Origin: Luteibacter sp. SG786
GTDB lineage: Bacteria; Pseudomonadota; Gammaproteobacteria; Xanthomonadales; Rhodanobacteraceae
Assembly (NCBI RefSeq): GCF_011759605.1
Contig: NZ_JAAOYX010000002.1
Span: 248,001-312,000, forward strand
Direction of reading: 5' to 3'
Length of the DNA stretch: 64,000 nucleotides
Shown: piece by piece, positions 60,801 through 64,000 of the stretch
Layout: each line of letters starts with the position of its first letter
Numbering within the stretch: the first letter of the stretch is position 1
Program-made: the position numbers and the translations under genes
Notes under the pieces: generated by a model
Databases searched by the model: none
What the model was told of the DNA's origin: nothing
The model's input: the letters and a program-made list of their open reading frames with translations, nothing else

Positions 60801-60826
60801 TGTCACGGCAGGTACCGCCACGCCCC
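60801..60826. repeat. Right 26-bp direct repeat at the LysR 3' end
   Basis: Identical to 57816-57841. On the minus strand it encodes the last residues (AWRYLP) and TGA of the LysR gene, so the cassette junction preserves the gene intact, as integrative elements do at gene ends. Confidence 0.9.
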
Positions 60827-61726
60827 CAAGCGCGTGCCGTCGCCGAGCCCCTCTTCGTATTCCTTAGCCTCGGCCAGCAGCCATTCGCGGAAGCGCGATA
60901 CGCCGCTGTGGCCTTCGGAGCGTTTCGGGTACACGAGGTAATAGGCTTCCGTGACACGCAGGCGCTCTTCGCACAGCACGGTGAGCGCGCCGCACTCGAT
61001 CAGCGAGCGCGCCATCACGAGGCGGCCGAGGGCCACGCCCATGCCTTCGAGCACCGCGCGTTGCAGGTGCTCCGTATTGTCGAAGCGGGCGACGTAGCGC
61101 GAGGGCAAGGGCATGCCAAAGGCCTCGGCCCAATCGTTCCAGCGGCCGGACGGGTCGCCGAGAAGCGGCCACCCGGAAAGCGATGCGCCCGGCAGGCCGC
61201 CCATGCGGCGTACCAGCGAGGGACTGGCGATCGGCACGATGTACTCGTCGAACAGCCGCTCCGCCTTCGTCCGCGGCCAGGAGCCGAGTCCGTACCGGAA
61301 CGCCACGTCGACCGTGGGCTCTCGGTCGAAATCGACCACCGAGACGGACGAATGCAGGCTGAGTTCCAGTTCGGGGTGCTTGCCCACCAGCCGAGGCAGC
61401 CGGGGCACCAGCCAGCTCGACGCCACCGAGGGAAGCACACTCACCGTCACGGCGTCCTGGTGGCGACTTTCGTATCTGCCGAGCGCGTGCTCGATACCCT
61501 CGTAGTGGTGGCCGATGGCTTCGAGGAGGTTGGCGCCCTCGGTGGTGAGGGTGACGCCGCGCGGGCCCCGGTCGAACAGCGGCCGGCCCAGGCGTTCCTC
61601 CAGGTTGCGGATCTGGTGGCTCAGTGCGCTGACGGTGAGGTTCAGCTGCTCCGCCGCACGCGAGAGCTTGCCCGTCCGGGCGACCAGGACAAACCCCTGA
61701 AGCAAACCGAGCGGCAGGCGGGACAT
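60803..61726 (-). CDS. LysR-family transcriptional regulator (GcvA-like)
   Basis: The 307-residue protein starts MSRLPLGLLQGFVLVARTGK at 61726 with GAGGA ahead; a TTG five codons upstream is less likely. HTH residues LSRAAEQLNLTVSALSHQIR are followed by an effector domain (VASSWLVPRLPRLVGKHPEL). It is divergent from a small ORF and the aldo/keto reductase, whose expression it may control. Its last codons form part of the direct repeat at the tccC cassette boundary; the protein is intact. Confidence 0.9.
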   Translation of the reverse strand: MSRLPLGLLQGFVLVARTGKLSRAAEQLNLTVSALSHQIRNLEERLGRPLFDRGPRGVTLTTEGANLLEAIGHHYEGIEHALGRYESRHQDAVTVSVLPSVASSWLVPRLPRLVGKHPELELSLHSSVSVVDFDREPTVDVAFRYGLGSWPRTKAERLFDEYIVPIASPSLVRRMGGLPGASLSGWPLLGDPSGRWNDWAEAFGMPLPSRYVARFDNTEHLQRAVLEGMGVALGRLVMARSLIECGALTVLCEERLRVTEAYYLVYPKRSEGHSGVSRFREWLLAEAKEYEEGLGDGTRLGAWRYLP

Positions 61727-61846
61727 GTGAAAAATCCTCAAGACCGGGTTGCAAACATATCGCTTTTATACCGCCCGCGGTACGGGCACCCTTTACTCCC
61801 ATTGTAGTCGCAGCTCCTTGCGGCGTCACTTCGGAAGGAGGTTGTC

Positions 61847-62020
61847 ATGGCTTCGATTTTCACCGGATTGGCCTTCATGCACGGGCACATCGTCGACCGC
61901 GAACTCGTACTTCGCCTCGGCAGGAGCGAACCGGCACGCGGAACCGGCACGCGCGCCGCCGAGAAGCCGGCCCCCTCGCCTCCGCCGGCACCCGCGGGCG
62001 TGGCCTGCGCCACCTGCTGA
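61847..62020 (+). CDS. Small hypothetical protein (57 residues) with Pro/Ala-rich, Cys-ended tail
   Basis: A near-ideal ribosome site (GGAAGGAG, 6 bp before the ATG) starts MASIFTGLAFMHGHIVDREL, and the chain continues through an Arg/Ala/Pro-rich tail ending CATC. It is read 64 bp ahead of the aldo/keto reductase on the same strand, divergent from LysR. No domain is recognised; the strong translation signal and the end pair of cysteines make it worth keeping. Confidence 0.6.
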   Translation: MASIFTGLAFMHGHIVDRELVLRLGRSEPARGTGTRAAEKPAPSPPPAPAGVACATC

Positions 62021-62084
62021 CGGATACGCCGCCTCAACCTTGCCTGCGTCATCATCGAGGTTTCCGCCCTATCGGAGATCACGC

Positions 62085-63032
62085 ATGACGCTTCGCCAAC
62101 TTGGCCGTTCGCCCTTGCAGGTGGCTCCCCTCGCCTTCGGGGGCAATGTGTTCGGATGGAGTGTCGATGAGCCCCGCTCGTTCGACCTCCTCGACGCTTT
62201 CGTCGACCACGGTTTCAACCTGATCGACACCGCCGACGTCTACGAGGCGTGGGTGCCCGGCAACGAAGGCGGCGAGTCGGAAACGATCATCGGCAACTGG
62301 CTGGCACGCAGCGGCAAGCGCGACAAGGTCGTGATCGCGACCAAGGTGGGCAAGTGGGCGCGATACCCGGGCCTGTCGCCGACGAATATCCGCGAGGCGG
62401 TGGAAGATTCGCTGCGCCGGTTGCGCACGGATCACATCGATCTCTACCAGTCGCACGAGGACGACCCGAAGGTGCCGCTGGAGGAAACCCTGCGCGCGTT
62501 CGACGACCTGGTAACGGCCGGCAAGGTGCGCGTCATTGGCGCGTCCAACTACGCGGCCACCCGGCTCGCCGACGCGCTGGACACCAGCACGTCGAAGGGG
62601 CTCGCACGTTACGAGTCGATGCAGCCGGAGTACAACCTCATGGATCGCGCCGGCTTCGAAGATGCCTTGCAGGCGCTATGCGTGAAGGAACAGGTGGGCG
62701 TCATCAGCTACTACTCGCTCGCCAGCGGCTTCCTCACCGGCAAATATCGGAGCGAGGCCGACCTCGCCAAGAGCACGGCACGCGGTGCACGCGTGAAGAA
62801 CTACCTCGGCGAGCGCGGTTCGCGTGTCCTTTCCGCGCTGGACGACGTGGCCGCGGCGCACGGCGCCACGCCGGCACAGGTGGCCCTGGCGTGGACGATG
62901 GCCCAGCCGGGCATCACCGCCACCATCGCCAGCGCCACATCGCGCGAACAACTCGACGAATTGGCGAAGAGCGCAACGCTCGCACTCACGGCGGCCGAGT
63001 TGACGAAGCTGCGCACGGCGAGCGACGCCTGA
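62085..63032 (+). CDS. Aldo/keto reductase (NADPH-dependent)
   Basis: A 315-residue TIM-barrel oxidoreductase. The catalytic tetrad is visible: Asp and Tyr in LIDTADVYEAW, Lys in VVIATKVGKWARYPG and His in LYQSHEDDPKV. NADPH contacts lie near QPEYNLMDR and at the C-terminal IASATSREQL. It reduces aldehydes or ketones; substrate unknown. Start at 62085 has GGAGAT upstream. Divergent LysR at 61726 is the probable regulator. Confidence 0.9.
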   Translation: MTLRQLGRSPLQVAPLAFGGNVFGWSVDEPRSFDLLDAFVDHGFNLIDTADVYEAWVPGNEGGESETIIGNWLARSGKRDKVVIATKVGKWARYPGLSPTNIREAVEDSLRRLRTDHIDLYQSHEDDPKVPLEETLRAFDDLVTAGKVRVIGASNYAATRLADALDTSTSKGLARYESMQPEYNLMDRAGFEDALQALCVKEQVGVISYYSLASGFLTGKYRSEADLAKSTARGARVKNYLGERGSRVLSALDDVAAAHGATPAQVALAWTMAQPGITATIASATSREQLDELAKSATLALTAAELTKLRTASDA

Positions 63033-63040
63033 TTGGGGGA

Positions 63041-63934
63041 TCAGCCGCGCGGCTGCAGCAGGTCTTCGATGCCGGCGCGCCAGAACAGCTCGCGGCGCAC
63101 GCGGTCGGCGACGCCATTCACGATCTCGGCGCCGTCCTGGGACGGATCGACGTGCAAGCGGAAGGGCCGCTTGCCGAAGGGCATGTCCACCACCTCGACC
63201 ATTTTGCGCGCTACCTCGGCGGCGTCCGCGTCAGCCGGCTCCAGGGCTGCCAGCCCCTTGAGGATCTTGTCGGGCATGCCGGCGTACGGGCCTTCCATGT
63301 ATTCCACTTCGCGTGCCGTGTCGGCAGGCTTGCCGGCATGCACGAAGTGGTTCGTTCCCTTCGTGAACGCACCGGGCACCATGATGGAGGTCTCGATACC
63401 CCAGCGGGTGAGTTCGCCCGCGTAGCTCACCGCCAGCGAATCCATCGCCGCTTTCGCCGCGAAGTAAGGCGCGAGGAACGGCGGCGTTCCACCGCGTGTG
63501 CTGCTCGACGATACCCAGAGCAGCAGGCCGCGTCGCTGGCGGCGCATCGCGGGCAGCGCCGCACGGTTCACGCGCTGGGTCCCCAGCACGTTGACGTCGT
63601 AGAGCTGCGCGTATTGCTCCGCGGTGAAGGCCTCCGCCGGCCCGAAGACCATGTGCCCCGCGTTGTGCACGAGCACGTCGAGCCGGCCGTCGCGTTTCAG
63701 GATCTGTTCGATCGCGGCGTCGGCGGAGGCGTCGGAGGTCACGTCGAGTTCGACCACGCGCAGGTCGACGTTCCGTTCCTTCGCCTCCTTCAGGACGGCG
63801 TCCGCCTGGGCCGCATTGCGGCCCGCGATATCGCGCATGCTCGCGTACACGGTGTGGCCGGCGTCGGCGAGGGCGCGCGCGGTCAACAGGCCAAAGCCGC
63901 TGGAGGCGCCGGTGATGAGGATGATCTGCTTCAT
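63041..63934 (-). CDS. Short-chain dehydrogenase/reductase
   Basis: The 297-residue SDR shows TGASSGFG, LVHNAG, SSSSTRGG (catalytic Ser) and YFAAKAAMD (Tyr, Lys). It has a longer C-terminus than classical SDRs, typical of a broad group acting on unknown ketones or alcohols. It converges on the aldo/keto reductase gene with a gap of only 8 bp, and its start is 23 bp after the stop of the next SDR, so the two SDRs are probably co-transcribed. Confidence 0.88.
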   Translation of the reverse strand: MKQIILITGASSGFGLLTARALADAGHTVYASMRDIAGRNAAQADAVLKEAKERNVDLRVVELDVTSDASADAAIEQILKRDGRLDVLVHNAGHMVFGPAEAFTAEQYAQLYDVNVLGTQRVNRAALPAMRRQRRGLLLWVSSSSTRGGTPPFLAPYFAAKAAMDSLAVSYAGELTRWGIETSIMVPGAFTKGTNHFVHAGKPADTAREVEYMEGPYAGMPDKILKGLAALEPADADAAEVARKMVEVVDMPFGKRPFRLHVDPSQDGAEIVNGVADRVRRELFWRAGIEDLLQPRG

Positions 63935-63957
63935 GACGTATGGCTCCGCTTGAGAGA

Positions 63958-64000
63958 TCAGACGACGCCGCCGTTGGCGCGAAGCACCTGCCCGTTGATC
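63958..64000 (-). CDS. Short-chain dehydrogenase, C-terminal end (cut by window end)
   Basis: The last 13 codons (INGQVLRANGGVV, then TGA) fit the C-terminal end of an SDR, where INGQ followed by a Gly-Gly pair is common. The rest lies beyond the window. It probably leads the operon with the SDR at 63041. Confidence 0.6.
   Translation of the reverse strand, partial: INGQVLRANGGVV

Larger units (their letters stand above)
57816..60826 (+). mobile_element. Putative inserted cassette carrying only tccC
   Basis: About 3.0 kb lies between perfect 26-bp direct repeats that copy the LysR 3' end. GC content inside is visibly lower than in neighbours (many A/T-ending codons in tccC), and the content is one Rhs-type toxin gene. 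There is no integrase or transposase, so the cassette was moved in trans or by homologous or site-specific exchange at the LysR end. Confidence 0.65.

Overview
The window reads as chromosomal DNA of a high-GC gammaproteobacterium, most likely a Luteibacter/Dyella/Rhodanobacter relative (Rhodanobacteraceae, order Xanthomonadales). This rests on protein resemblance, the many TonB-dependent receptors, the rpsU-yqeY-dnaG order and dense REP-like repeats (TGTGGGAGCCGCTTCAGCGG type). I see no rRNA, tRNA or CRISPR array.

Layout. 1-7 kb: the start of a TonB receptor, an EcsC-like protein with a histone-like tail, and folate genes (pteridine reductase, folK, folB) around an MscS-type channel, then tsaD. 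7-11 kb: rpsU, yqeY, a tandem REP array, a DUF1328 protein, dnaG and a DedA protein. 11-20 kb: a D-galactose/D-galactonate catabolic operon (dgoK, AraFGH-type importer, lactonase, sugar dehydrogenase, dgoA, dgoD) divergent from a LysR gene. 20-31 kb: rluE, a methyltransferase, a TonB receptor, a tightly overlapping five-gene operon (membrane protein, HTH regulator, hydrolase, ABC exporter) with its own operator-like palindromes, an autotransporter and rsgA. 31-38 kb: alaA-like aminotransferase, SGNH hydrolase, LpxH-like phosphoesterase, a three-domain glutaredoxin, a 760-bp convergent gap with two inverted structured repeats, and a TPR protein.

38-49 kb: an eleven-gene cobalamin uptake and assembly operon (btuB, btuM-like, cobO, cobB, cbiB, cobD, cobQ, cobU, cobT, cobC, cobS) under a cobalamin riboswitch. 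Nearly every junction overlaps by 1 to 8 nt. A REP element lies in frame inside cobD.

50-53 kb: the most notable locus. A tetrapyrrole-methylase-fold enzyme strongly resembling borosin alpha-N-methyltransferases is followed by an 88-residue protein resembling a split-borosin precursor, then by a membrane diguanylate cyclase 10 nt downstream. This is probably a RiPP pathway that methylates peptide backbones.

53-64 kb: tandem secreted cysteine-containing paralogues, an mgtA Mg2+ ATPase with two short upstream ORFs, a lower-GC orphan TccC-type Rhs toxin between 26-bp direct repeats that copy the 3' end of a neighbouring LysR gene, an aldo/keto reductase with a small ORF ahead of it, and two short-chain dehydrogenases, the last cut by the window end.
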